Shown: piece by piece, positions 13,401 to 28,400 of the stretch
Layout of the letters: every line of letters starts with the position of its first letter
Numbering within the stretch: the first letter of the stretch is position 1
Assembly (NCBI GenBank): GCA_947044365.1
Contig: OX345636.1
Span: forward strand, 52,384,746 to 52,448,745
From: Petrosia ficiformis
Lineage: Eukaryota > Porifera > Demospongiae > Haplosclerida > Petrosiidae
Length of the DNA stretch: 64,000 bases
Direction of reading: 5' to 3'
Position numbers and translations under genes: made by a program
The notes under the pieces: model-generated
What the model saw: only the letters and a program-made list of their open reading frames with translations
Database searches by the model: none
Told to the model about the DNA's origin: nothing

Positions 13401-16400
13401 ATTGTAGGATGGATATGGAGTAAATTTAGAAGACCACAACTTATATGCAATTCGAAAGGCAAATTTTTGGACATTTTTCAGTTTCTCAATATTCTTGGTC
13501 AAATGAGGATCCCAAACTGCACATCCATACTCCCGAATTGGAAGGACTTGAGCTTTATAGAGAGAAAGGAATGATTGTGAGTCAATACTAGGAGAGAAAG
13601 AGCGATAGAAGAACCCTAAAAGATGCCTTGCCTTACCACAGATATAATCAATATGCTTTGACCAAGATAGATCATCAGAAATCAAAATACCTAAGTACTT
13701 GAAAGAGGATACTTTCTCGATCGGGGATCCGTTGATGTACAAAATCAAAGGACTGAAGGAAAGCTTACGTTTGTGAGTTATAAACATAAATTTAGATTTT
13801 TTTGTGTTCAGTGTCAGATAATTATCCCTAACCCAGTCACTTATTAGATTGATATCTACTTGAATATTGTCAAATTAGCTGAAGTGGACACTTCTTTATG
13901 CAGTAATAGATCATCTGCAAACAGTTCTATTCTTGCTCCATGGGAAAAATGCATGTCACAAATGTCATTTAGAGAGGAACGATTGCTTCGAGGAGCGAAT
14001 CATGGTCACAGCTGTATTCCGAAGTATCTTATATTTGCAAAGGTAGTCGATTGATTTTGAGTGTTTGTACTTCCTATACATTGATTCTCTTTCATTTATG
14101 ATATCTACTATCCCTTTTGTGATCCAAGGAAGGTTTTTATAAAGTGGAATCTTCTTAGATGGAATGGTTTTAGACATAACATCTAGAATATTAGTGGACC
14201 ACTTATCACAGAACTCATCAACATTTTCCCCAAAAGAAGCTACAGGCAGATCTTCAAGTAGTGATTGGGCAAGAGTAATATTAGCCTTTTTGTAAAGCCA
14301 TATAGTTTTGAATTGATGCTTGGGAACTTTGAGCTTGAATGGAAGGAAACGTTCGACTAGAATAGACTTATGGTCGCTGTTTGAAATGGGAGCCAGCACT
14401 TCGCATGATTTTAATGACATTCAGTTGGAGATAAAAGCCAAATTAATGGTAGTAGAAGCAGAGACTGAAATACGGGTAGGTTCTGAAACAACTTGCGATA
14501 AAAAAAAGTCATTTTCAAACATAGCTAAGTCAATGTTGAAATCACCACAGAGATTTCTCGGGTTGAGATCAAGAACAGCATCATAAAAGCTCTGAAGGTA
14601 ATCCCTGTTAGCACTGGGAGGTCTATAGAATCCACCAACAGTGAAACAATAACGACCAACAGAGCACTCAAGAAGAATCAGTTCCAAGTCATCTGGAGCA
14701 GAGAAATCTATAGGATGAAAAGATACATTGACACTGAGATAGATAATGACACCTCCACCATGAGTATTTCGATCTTTACGACAGGAATTGTACCCTGGAA
14801 TAAAAATCTCAGAATCAGAGATCGCCCCTGACACCAAGTCTCTGTGACAACAACTACATTATACTTCATAGCAGCACAAAGAGCTCTTAGATGGTCAATC
14901 TTTGGAAGAAGACTTCTGGCATTGAAACAGAAGCATGATAAAGAGTCTATTGATGAACTAGGCAAAAAGTTCATGAAGGAGGGAGATAACAACCCTGACA
15001 TAGACATTTTTTTTTGTTACTTTCTCTCTTGCATCTCATTTATTTAATTGTTGCAATTGCAACCTATCCTTAAGCTACAGCTGCGAGGCCACGCACCAAA
15101 GGTGCTTCATTAGCTTATTAGTTATTCATGAGGGCATGCTTTTCACTAGCTGGTAATTAATCCATGTACAGATATGATTACCATACCCATTGTGTCTATG
15201 CTTTGCAGTGAGGATAAATGTTTACAGTCTGCAGAATATGTTATTTTAAGAATTCAATGTTTGGCCATGTGTCTACTATTTGAACGAGCGCTGTCGGGAC
15301 GGGACCCTCGCCTACATGGCAAAGTAATACAAAACACTACAATTTTTTTCAGAATATAATAAAGTTTGTGTATGAAACAAACAAAACTTTTGTTACATCG
15401 AATAGAAATATAAATTTATGGGCATTAATTAAATCTGTTATAACTTTATATCCTAAAAGACAAAATAATTTGTATGTAATTATATCTTACATCTAATTCT
15501 CAAACAATGAAGAAGTTCTCAAGTCGACCTCTAAAGTCTCTGTGTGAAAACGTTTTGACTATTGAATCGCCTCTACACGTCTTTAGCACATGACGCATGC
15601 ACATACCTGTAGGTGGAGCTAGGTAGCTTTCTATCTTGCATCAATGGTGGTGTAGTAGCAACCATTACCTCGATTGTTTTTGGTTTGAAGTGTTTCTTGG
15701 CTAGCGACAGCCACGAAACAGGATCACTTGTGTTTTGTGTGTCCACATTTACTCTCATTATTGCCCTCGTTTCATCTTAAAGATGTGAAACGGTAACTGT
15801 GAGTTATAAAAATTGTCATAACTTTAGAACCAAAAGGTTTTAGAAGAATTCCTACGTTATTTTTTTTCCTTGTATAATTTGAAGTCTACCCGTTTGAATT
15901 GTCAATGTTTTTATTTTTCCAGAAAAAGTGCTAACAGACAGACAGACAGACAGACAGACAAAACGATTACCGTACCCTTTGCATTCTATGTTTGTGTGAA
16001 TATATACATGTATGTTTAACATACATGTATATATTCACACAAACATAGAATGCAAATAATTATGCTTACACATTCTCTATTCCTTTTAATGATTTTAAGT
16101 ACGTATATAACATGAGTGTAGTCAAGGGAGGGCTTAGAGGGATTAAGCCCTCACCCCCTAGTTTTTGACAACAATTAAAATATATAATAGAAAATTGGTG
16201 TTGAATAAAGTATAATTAAAAATGTCCAAACAGTCTTTTTCTACTTTCATTACAGGATACAGAAGCCATCTGAGAGAACCTAAAATTTTAAAATTTTTCT
16301 GGGGGGCATGCCCCCAGACCCCCCTAGAATGCACTGGCATGCTTTGCACACTGCAAATCTTTCAAAGCCACCCCCCCTCCCCCTAATCTTAAAAAGTTGT

Positions 16401-19400
16401 CTACGCCCATGTATACAATATATATAGGTGGTGTTGGGCCTGGGTTTAACTAAATTTTCATATACTAATAATATACATGTACATGTAATTAATTAATGAT
16501 TTACAAGTTAGTTAGTCTTGTTCAAAACTCTAAAAGTTAAATCACTCACACATCTAACCCATAGCTCTCACTATTTAACTATTACACTATATTATTACTA
16601 TTGTCCTGTGTAAAGTAATTATGAAGCTGATCATTGTCATGAATAATTAATTAGCTAAGATGTGTTTCACTGGCCATTATAAACTGATTTTTAAACTCTG
16701 CTTTGAAGTATTAGTTAAACATGCGGACCCTACTAATCTGTTGTAAATTTGATCTTTGAAGTGTCAATGTGCAATTATTATCAAAGAAAAGAGGATTTTC
16801 GTGGAAATAGGAACCACACTACCCAGGGCAGCCATGCCTATTGCAGTTTTTAGATTTGAAATATTTTGATTGATGGGTGTGGCAGTGTCTGCTTACAATA
16901 GAAATTATTGTTTTTTTACTCACTTCTGCTTTCTCAAAATCAAATCCTCATCAACTAAACAAGTTTCCCTTTCTAAAGTGAGCCGGAGCATCAACAAATT
17001 GTAGTTGATGTAATCTGTTGCATATGTGTTTACCATTGTGTTATATATAAACTAAAGCATAATTGGATTGTAGATCATATCACAGTATGGATGGGTAGGT
17101 GATACTATGGTCGTATCAAAAATCATGATACATGTACATGTACACTGTATATTAAAAAATTGTGGAAATTTCAGTAGTGATATTCAACCCTTATTGTGAC
17201 AGGTCTATTTTACATGCATAATATACATTTTTGACCTTTAGCATTTGCACTTGTATCTACATCAATACATTGCCTATACATTTATACAACTATAACAAGA
17301 ACCATTCCTCTAATTCATAAATAGTAAAGTTAAGTATGGATATGACATGATTTATTATACACATGTGATAAGTATTTGTATATGTATAGTATCAATTGAT
17401 AATGTTATGAATAATATTTGCCAGTGAAACTATTAATTATTACTAGTTTGTATAGTGTTTATTACATGTACATGTATTGTTCTTATTTCATTATACAGGA
17501 GAGGAGTTTTCTGCATAAAGCATTGCTTGAAAATAAAGATAGGATACTAGATCTACTTTTAAAACATGGTGGTGATTCCAATATACAAGATGATGTAAGT
17601 AATTATATATTGTTTGTCATACGCATGTAATATAATGGTTCTAATTTGAATACAATAATTCAATGACAAAAGTTTTCAAATGAACGTTAAGTGTAAATTC
17701 AGTCAGTCAATCAGCTCACAAACTCTTTTGTCTTAAAATTAATATTATACTCTATGTTTTCATCTGTTACTTGAAAATTTATTCAATTGTATAAAGATTA
17801 ATGTATACGTGTTATTATAACATCTCTGTAAATTAGTCTCTTCTCCAGACTGCCACATTCCATGGTGTAAAATAGTCTGGTAATTTTGGTGAACATTCCT
17901 GGCGCATGCAGTAATCGGATTTCTCAGTTTATTAATTGGAAACATGATTTTTTTAATTCAAAATATCATATCAACAATTATTTCTAATGACAAGAGACCC
18001 TATGGTTCAAATCAATTTGAAGTATTTGGATACTATAAATACTATTATAGTGAAGGTTACATGCAGAAACTACCACTTGAAACTAGACATAAAACTTACC
18101 ATCAATACAACTACAAAGTGTTCACTGTGTTGACAATCATCACTACAAACAGTGGAATAACCACTTTCTGCACCAACATCTTGACAAAGTGGTTAGAACA
18201 AATAGTGGGGGAAGTTACCATCACTCCCTTCAAGTGAAATATCAAGGCCATATGTTGTATTTCAAGAGAACAATATGTACCCAAATACTCCTAAACATTT
18301 TAGCTTTATAAATTGTTGATAATCAAAAGAAATAAAACTCGTGCGTTTGGTGACAGTCCGAACCACTTGATTAAGCATGTCATATATAACAAAACAAACA
18401 TTCCAATAATCAAAATATATATTTGAGAAGTAAAATGTGTAAAGTAGTGAATATCATGAATAACAGGAAGTAGTGTTGAAAAGAATACTGCTTCTTGGTA
18501 TTCGAATACTCGCTTTTCTTAACAAATGAATACTCGAATATTTGCTTGCTTACTCATCATAAATTGATTGAATTGTTTCTTGTAAAATATTACGTATTAG
18601 CTCACCATTTTGCTGTAAGTAGTTACAATAGATGTTTATAACCACAATCACTGTGTTTTTATTGTTCATTCTCTGATCTACAAGCCTAGAAAATCAGTAA
18701 CACGAAGCAAGAAACTTCTCCGCTGCCATTTAATTTCCTTAATAATTGCAAGTGTTTTGTTTCTACACATGCGCAAATGTTAAACGAATAATCAAATACC
18801 AAAAAAATACATTCGAATACCTAAATAACAAATGAATATCTGAATATTTCAATATTTGTTTCAACACTAACAGGAAGTATTGTTAATTACTGACATGTAT
18901 ATATTTGTTAGATCACCACTTTAAATTTAGACTCCTTTTTTAATCTCTGCTAGTCAAAGTGTACACTACCACAATTCTTAGCTACATACATCAAAGATTT
19001 GTACTGATGAGATAATTATAAGTCAAACGTTTAAATTGTAATAAGAATTATTTAATTTTTGTTTTATTTTCTTACATATTCTGTAGTCAGGTTGCACTCC
19101 TCTATTTTATTGTACATCATCTGAAGCTACACAATTGTTACTGGATAATTGTGCTCAAGTAGGGCATAGAAATAAGGTGAGTATATTATTATAGATGTTA
19201 AATGTTGTTCAGTATGATATGATGATAGAATATAGAAATTATGTGAGTGTATTGTTGTAGATTTTAAGTGGCAAGGATTTCATAACTTTGCAGAAAGGTT
19301 TTGAGTAGGGCTGCAATGAATAGCAGATTTTGGTATCTGCTTAGTTTAACAAACAAATATCAGGAAATTTGCTTGCTTTTAGAGAAATATTGTCATAATT

Positions 19401-22400
19401 CAAAAATCGAATGTTAGCTCACCGTTTTGCTGTAACCAACTACTATACATGTTTATAACAACAGCCAAAGTTTTTATAACTATCAGTTCAGTATTCACGG
19501 TGTAGAAAGCCGGTAACACAGAGCAAGAAACTTCTACGCTGCCATTTTATAATTTCATGCATTAAATTTCTGATGCTGAAAATACATTCAAATACCAAAA
19601 TAACGAACAAATATCTAAACGAAGCGAATATTGGCTGCTGCCCTAGTTTTGAGTAACTTGTAGAAATGTAAATGCTCAATCACATTCACACGGGTTCTGT
19701 GTAGAGTTGTACCAATAACGGATTTTACCGATTTTCTGATTACCGATTAAAACAGGTGAAAAGGAACTGATACCGATTACTGATCCAATTATAACATGTA
19801 TTAGTTCACAAAAGAAATTATTATAACAACATTATCATTATCATTATAGATTACTAATTATTTATTACATTTTGTCAATTACACATTATCATTATTCATT
19901 ACTCATAAGTATATATGTATTGTCCATTAATTAGCTGAAAATTGTTTTTACTAAAAAGAAGAACTTCAGCATTTTCTGGAGACAAATGATTTCTCTTGTC
20001 ATCATAGATTTTCCCAGCACACGAAAATAATCTCTTAGAAGAGATGCTATAGTTGGTAGAGCAGATAAAAACCTTTTGGTAAGTTGTGACACCAGAGGAT
20101 ACTGCTTCATGTTCTCAAACCAACAGATGTCAGGCTTTCCTGTCTGAAAGTGTTTTAATGGCTCCACAGTCTCCATTATACTAGCTCCAGATTCTTCCAT
20201 CATCTCTGAAAACGAGTCCTAAGTCTAGCTGGTGTGAGGTAAGCAGAGGAATATCATGTTCAGTGGCATATGCTGCCAATGCCATTTTTTGTTCGACAAC
20301 AGATTGTAACATATAAAGATAAATTCCACTGAGTGGGGACATTTTGTTTTTGCTTGTGCTGTGGAAGGGTAAGGTTTTGCTGGATTTGCCTTAGGCGGTC
20401 ACATCCCACAGATGAATGCTTAAAGTCACCTACGATACGTCTACATAAAGCAAGTATGTCTAATACAGCACACTGACTAAGTACCCCATCATGAACCACC
20501 AACTGCAGAGTATGGGCAAAACACCCTAAATCAGTGAATCCAGCATCACTCTTTGCTCTAATCATATTACTAGCATTATCTCTCACAAATAAGTGTACCT
20601 AGTGATCTTCGATATTCCATGTTGACAACCAATTCTTCAGTTTTTCACAGATATAGGAATCTTCTAGAAGAACTGCATTCAGAACTGATGATCTCCTTTC
20701 AAAGCTTTCTGTTATCCAATGTGCAGTTAAACCCAAGAGACTGGCATTATTTACACTGGTGCTCCAAGCATCAGTAGTGAAACTAAAATACTGTATACCA
20801 TCTAAACATTTTCTTACTTCAGCTTCAACCCCTCTTTTGATCCTAGGAATAACAGTTTCAGAAAAAAAACTTCCTGCTATAGGAATGTGATATCATGGCT
20901 CCAAAGTATGTACTAGCCTACAGAACCCAGGGTCTTTCACAATTGAGAATGGTTGATTATCAAGTGCCATTATCTCTCCGATACTTCTGTGAATGCGATC
21001 GGCAGTTTGTGTTCAGACTTAAGATGGTTGACTATGTTTGTGGTGTTGTAGGTCTTCAGATTCCTTGTTCCACGAGATATATCTCCATTACAATAGTTAC
21101 AAGAAGCATACTTCTCGTCTTCACATACGTATCTTAAAATGGTCCCATATTGGCAATCTCTTCTTCATTTCTTAAAACAATAATAATTTAACATTTTATT
21201 TATTGACCACAAGAAAATATTTTAATCTGCACATGCGTGAATTATGTAACCGATAGTGATCTCAACCGATGTTCTGTTATCGGTGTTGATACTGATTCTT
21301 TGCCGATAATCGGTACAACTCTAGTTCTGTGTTTGGAACCAAAATTTGCGCGGATTTGAATTTGAAGAATTTGTTAATTCACCAATATTTTCTATTTGAC
21401 GACAATTCCTGCTATACGGTATATGGTATGTATGTTTAGGAACTCATGTGTAAGAATATTTTTAAATCACCCAGTTCGGTTTCTCTAAATCTATAGATTA
21501 TACAATGTAGCTTATGCATTAAATTAATGGTAGGTGTGGTCAATATATATATTAAATTTGGCAATTGTCAATATGCATGTTTTAGATTTTCTCACCACCA
21601 ACAATTCCCGCTATATAGTATCAAAATTGTTGAAGAGGTATCCATTTTGGTGGATCGTGCTTTACATAAATATAGTTTTGTCTTATGAACTATATCCATT
21701 ATTACATTATCAGCATAATTAAAATTTCTTAAAACAAGAATAAAACTTTGTAGTGAAATATACAATTTTAATCTATAACTCTTTCCAAATTAATTATTAA
21801 TTATTACATGTCATAATTCTGTCATTTGGAAACAGAGTGATTCTAATTTGTTTTCAATGTGACTGGAAATCGCATAATAGTATTCCATTAGTAATTGCAT
21901 TTGAAGAGGTACATGTATACTACCCAATTCATAATCCACTACTATCAACTATTGTACCAATTATAACTATACTCGGTGTTTGTCCTTAAAGGTGTTTATG
22001 TGTTTCTGCATGCCTAAAGTTGAGTGCTGGACGTGCATAAAATTGTTGATTTTTTCACTGAAAGGGGTTTAGCTCTTTTCAACAAATTATAAATTAGTAA
22101 TAGTAATGGTTCATTGTTGTATGGTACCTAGTGAAAACTAAGCTTGATTACTCATGAATATTAATGAGACACCTAGTTTTCATATCCTAGGTCAAACACT
22201 GATTATACTACTGTTTACATGTACAAAATGTATATCAAATCTCCGAAAGCTTTGTCTTTTGCTTGTGCATTTGGTATTTGATATTTTGTTCAAATTTAGG
22301 AAGAATGTAATAATGTATACATAAATTATTATTGTGTAAATTAGTTTCCTCCCCCAGAATGCCACACCTCACAGTGAATACAGTCTGGTAATTTTGGGCC

Positions 22401-25400
22401 CTTGTGTGGGACTCACTCAGGCTCATCCCAACATTAGTTGTATTTATACTTTTAAGTTTTAACCCCATCATGACAACAGTTACAAATAGTACTATATACA
22501 TGTATTATAAACATGTATATTAGTAAGTGTAATTATGATTATAAATTTATGTTTAGTAAACAATTGTCTATTCACATTCAGGAGTTGCGAACATTTGCAG
22601 TCACAACTTCCTTATACATGTACATGTATGTCGTTGTATTGACACACAACAAAGAATATAACTGAAACTAAACCTTGTCATTTCAAACCATTCTATCCAC
22701 ACACAATTAGAAATATAAACGTATTATAACTATCGCTATTTTTATAATACACTACATACATGTAAATCTATACAATATCCAAAAGTACATCTCCTAATAT
22801 GTGGAATCTGTATGAATAATAATACATGTAATTCACCTGTATAGTCTATACACATGCTTTAACAATTCTAGTAACAATAGTACACATACATAAACACTAT
22901 TATATTCAAAATTCAAATGTCACCTGAAATAATCAGGAAAGAGTGTTTGTATTAGTGTACTATAGCATTGTTAAATACATTCTTAACTTGATATACCTAG
23001 TATTGTTCCACTTTATATAAGAGAGCAATTTCAGTTTGTTTTCAGTAGTAACTATTGCTCTTCCAGATAACAAATTCTATCATTTTTTGTACTGAATAAT
23101 GAACATTTTAATAATTTTAGTAATTGAGTTATGCATTTTTAATATAATTGATTTTACAAAATCTAAAGAATTACTTATACTATTTCTTTTACATATAGCT
23201 TGGAGATATGCCTATTCATGAGGCTGCAAAACATAATCTGGAAGATGTGGTAGATGTACTATTATGTCATGGAGCAAGTCTTACTTCTCGGAATAATGTT
23301 AGTTAGTTCTAATAACACACTATATATATATGTAATGAATATCTCCTTGTCTGGAGGTAGGTTATGGTTAGGTTATCAAAGGTTACTATGGTGATCACCC
23401 ACACACCATGGTGTAAAAAAAAAATATATATATATATATATACTCATTAGTGATGCACCAATAATCCAATCGGCCAATAATATGGTTACTTTAGCGTATC
23501 TGTTATCTGCAAATTCATACCAATAAGCAGCCGATAATAAATGCGCATGTGCAATGTCAATTCCATGCACGGGTTCAATTTACATGTGTCAAATTTTCTT
23601 ATTAAAAGCCCATTGCACTTACCATGGCTGGAAGGAAATCATCAACGCTCTGGTTGTTCTTTGTGGAGGCAGAGAACTCGGAATATGCTATCTGTCAGGT
23701 GTGTAAAACATCTGTTTCCTGTGGTGGGAATACTTCCAAAACGTTTAATGCCAGCAACAAGGAAGAATACCAGCAATACGAGGAACGAAAGAGTGCACCA
23801 GGACAAAGGTAACAACATATAATGGCTGTAAACAGTTGTCCCTGGAAGAAAGTAGTGACCTTGTTCGAGTTTGGGATATTAAGGATCCCCATGCAAAGCG
23901 CATCCACCGGAGAATTGGTGAAACCAGGAAATACCAGCTATCGCCTTCTTTACTTCAGCTGTTATGCCTTGATGAATTTGTGGAAGAAGAGTTTCTGTGA
24001 AATACTTCCGACTTGGAAGGGAATATCTGCTATCTAATGCCTTCAACAAAGGAGTAAAACCAACATCTGCCACAATATAAAAGGGTTAGCAATGAATGGC
24101 AGCTTCACAACAGATATCTGGAGCACAGAAGTGAGCAATGACTCCTTACTTAGTCTCACGACCCAATGGCTCACTAAATCTTTGGAAAGGAAGTCAGCAA
24201 TGCTACATGCATCAACTTTGTATGGTTCTCACACTGGGGAATACATCTGTTCTCAATACAAAGATATGCTTGAACACTGGGGGAGTAAACATGAACAGGT
24301 ACATCTCAGTAGTTCGAGATAACGCTGCCAATATGGTGAAAGCTATGTGTGATGCATCCTACCCAGATCTCGGTTGCTTTGCTCACACTTTCCAACTTAC
24401 TGTTCATGCTGGTGTGCTGTCTCAGCGAGCTGTCATAGATACATTGGTAGTTTGCAGCCATATTGTTGGGCATTTCAAACATTCATATTCTCGTCTGAAG
24501 GAGTCCAATAAAATCTTGGACTTCAACAACATCGCCTCAGCAAGACGAACCAACCCGCTAGAATTCCTCTCTCTATATGTTGCAGACAGACAATTAAGGA
24601 ACAGAAAATTACATTTGCTGCTTATGCAACTGAGTATAACATCTCACAGCAAACCAATTAGATCTGGTCAACAAAGTCATATCTGCCCTTAGCCCTATTG
24701 AAGAGATAACTAGGTCTATTTCTACTGTGCAGCCTCTGTCTCCCTAATCATTCCTTTAATAAGAGTTCTTTGAAAAATTTAGAGGATCACAATGATGATA
24801 GGAGAATACGAACGATGCAGCAAAAGATGCTGAGTTCCTTAAATAGTCGATACACTGAAGTGGAAAGTAATGGCCCACTTTTCTTGGCCACTATTTTAGA
24901 TCCTCGTTTTAAAGCCAAATTTTTCAGTGGGTCTACTCAAAGAACCAATGCCAAAACTGTATTAGAAAGGTAGCTGAGATGGCTGATACTCAAACTGCTC
25001 GGAAGCCTTCCCCAAAGTGCCCTAAAACATCTGTAATGAACACTTTCTTGGAAATTCTTGAAGAAGTGGGAGCTACTGTTTCTGGCTCTGATGTAGACCG
25101 ATATCTTTCAGAGCCACTATCCCCTTTCATCAAGCAAATGCTTACAATTGGTGAGGACAAAACAGAGAGCGTTTCCACTACTATCAAAATTAGCTCAGCG
25201 CTGAGAGATTGTTATGCACAGCTGGTGACATCTATGATGAAAGAGAACCGTCTTGCACCCGAGAAAGCTGAGATGTTGTTATTTATAAAAACTAATTTTA
25301 AACTAGTATAGATGGTAAATATATATAAGTAATAATAATTTAATGAGTTATATACAATGCACATGTATTATTATATACACAAACTTTCTTGTAGTTCATT

Positions 25401-28400
25401 TACTTCATCACAATAATTATTATGTTGGAAGTGTGAAACTATCGGATTGGTTATCAGTATTGGCAGATAAATATGCAAGCATTTATCACTATCGGATTAT
25501 CAATAAAATTCATATTGACATCACTAGTATTTTTTTTTTGGGTTTGCAGAGATACTCAATAGCTAATAACTAATATAAAGAGTACCATAGCATACATGAT
25601 AAATGAAATTAATAAGAGAAAAAAATGTAAATACTAAACTATAAGATAAACTGAACGAAAGGATTGAAAAGATTTGGGATGATGTGGAAGAGAGTTCCAA
25701 AGAGATTAAACAGAAGAGACAAAAGAATTTAACGTAGCAGAAATCTTACAATATGGAGTAAGAACATTCAGGGGATGATACGAGCGGGAGGATCTGATTG
25801 GAGGGGGATGCATATAAAAATTTTAAAAGGGAAATAAATTAGGTTATTCAGAATTTTATAGATGATAAGTAATTTCAGGAGCTTATGAGCGCCGCGAAGC
25901 AGCATGAAGGAGCGTCAAACTCCAATATGTTTGCAAACCCATCTGTTGTCGAATCACACCTTTGCAAACTGCCTTATATGGAAAACCTATGTAAACTGCG
26001 TAAGTGATTTAAGTAGGCGTGATAAGTGTTTATTAAAAATAATTATATATATAATTATAATATAAAATTATTATAAATTGACTGTCGTGTGCGTCTGACA
26101 AGATGAGTCTGTATAATCCCCCACTTCTTTCCAGACAGAAACGATACTAGTATAGTCAGCAAAGGATAGGTGCTACCAAACTCTGTAACAAATGTGTTAA
26201 AGTGGTGTCAGTGTGTTGATTCTACAGGGTGTACAAAAGAACTATTAATAGACAATAACAAAAGCAATATCTCTAATGAAATAAGCGCATGATGATTAGT
26301 TTGTTACCTGGAGCAGGATTTGAAACCGCCTTGTATTCAAGCTTTCTTCTCGAGTTTCTTCTTGGCTTGTAGAACTTGCGTTTCGAGCTTCCAGTTAGTT
26401 TGAAGTGTCTCATTTGAAATGTTCCATCCTAGAAATCTGTGCATCAGTGCTTTTGATCGCTATTTCATCTCTAATAAACAATGCTTCTGCTTAGGACTGT
26501 GGCTTGACTGTTCTTCTCCACGAGTTCGTTCGACATTGTTTTCTTGACTGGATTCTAATAATTGCCCACCCACTTCGGAACACTTATCTTAAACCCATCC
26601 TTTTGACCATATTTGGAGTTTTGCTAAAGGTGTGATTCGACAACAGATGGGTACTGCAGTTTGACGCTCCTTCGCGCCGCTCATAAGCTCCTGGTAATTT
26701 AGATTGAGAACGACAGGTGGAGAGGGAAGGGAGTTGAAGACTGGAGAGAAGATGCAGTAGACCAGTTATAGGTGCACATACGAAGAGCAAACCTCTGAAC
26801 TTTTTCAAGCTCAGAGGTGAGAGAAGAACCAGATGGAGGGTCCCAGACAGAAGAGCAGTATGAAAGATGAGGGTGGACCAGAGCAATGTACGTATTGAGG
26901 AGAATTACGATAGAAGTGAAGAAAAATGACTACTATTAACTGCCTTGATTTAGAACAGACAGAGCGGATATGAGCCGACAAAGAGAGATTGGATGAAATA
27001 ATTACTCCTCAGTAGGTATTTAAAATTATAAACTAACTCAAGAATACATTATGTTGTTGTTCTAATTCTAGTGGTAATTACATATTTAATATTTAAATTA
27101 CAGCACAGTTACTCTACCGTATGCCAATGTAGGGCAACATTTTATTGGCCTTTGTACTGTATTATGACACAGCATCACATGAATTAATCATACCTCCACA
27201 AATCTTGAATGTTAAAGCTAATGAACTTGGGATGGTTTACAGCCACTACAAACAGCAAAGGATTATCTATCACTCTTCATTCCAGAAGTGCTCTACCACA
27301 ATAGCAAAGGATTTGAATTAAGAATGCTTGAATGCGAGTAGAAGCGATAGAGTTAAAATTTGGATACATCAGGGAGTATTGGGTGTCAACATGGCTCTGG
27401 AAGACCGACGAAGATAACATCTCAGGTATTGGAATTAGTGGAGCAACAAATCGAAATTGACGATTAAACTTACAGCTATCCAGTTACAAAAGATGTTGGA
27501 TTGTTGAGGTTTTTCTGTACTAATAGTAACGGATTTTAAATTCAGTACTATTGACAAAAAGGTGCGGAGTACACAAACCTTTCTTTTCTGTAGGCAGGCA
27601 TCTTTTTGGTATCAGTTGTTTTCTTTGCTTTCATGGATTGTTAGATGTAGATGCCTTCTTAGAGTTTGTATTGGTTTTTGTCTTTTTGCTATTGTTCTCT
27701 TCTTTGATAAAGATGCAGGTGTTATCGAATCATTAGAATTTTATTTTTTTAAACTATGCATGCAGTGTAGATGCCTAATAGAAACCACTTGCTATATAAC
27801 TAAAACCACTTGACTCGATATATAACTAAAACTACTTGATATGTAACTAAAACCACTTGATATATAACTTAAAACCACTTGATATGTAACTAAAACCACT
27901 TGATATATAACTTAAAACCACTTGATATATAACTAAAACCACTTTATATATAACTAAAACCACCTAACTAAAACCACTTGATATATAACTAAACCACTTG
28001 ATATATAGCTAAACCACTTGATATATAACTAAAACCACTTGATATGTAACTAAAACTGCCATGCTTTATCTGATTTTTAGTACTAGCCGTTACTTTGATG
28101 CACGACATTGTAATGACATAATCAGAGAGTAGTGGTTTTAGTTCATATTATCAGGTAGTACTCTCTATATAGGGATGGCACGGAAAAACAAGTGTATATA
28201 AAGAAAAAAAACATCCCTATGATTGCTTTACATATTTAAGAGAAGATAAAAGTATGCTTTGTGGTGTCCAGCATTCAGTAATCATGGCTGACTTTATCAT
28301 GCCTGAAACACAATAGCATACTATAGTTATTATTTCGATTATCTACTCTCCTTACCTTTTAAGAACCTTCTAGAACTTTAGAAATATATTTCAGGAAGAA

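Noticed and set aside
23448..25526. 8-bp target duplication for this hAT copy
   Set aside because: ATACTCAT on the left does not match GTATTTTT on the right, so the right border may be wrong or rearranged.
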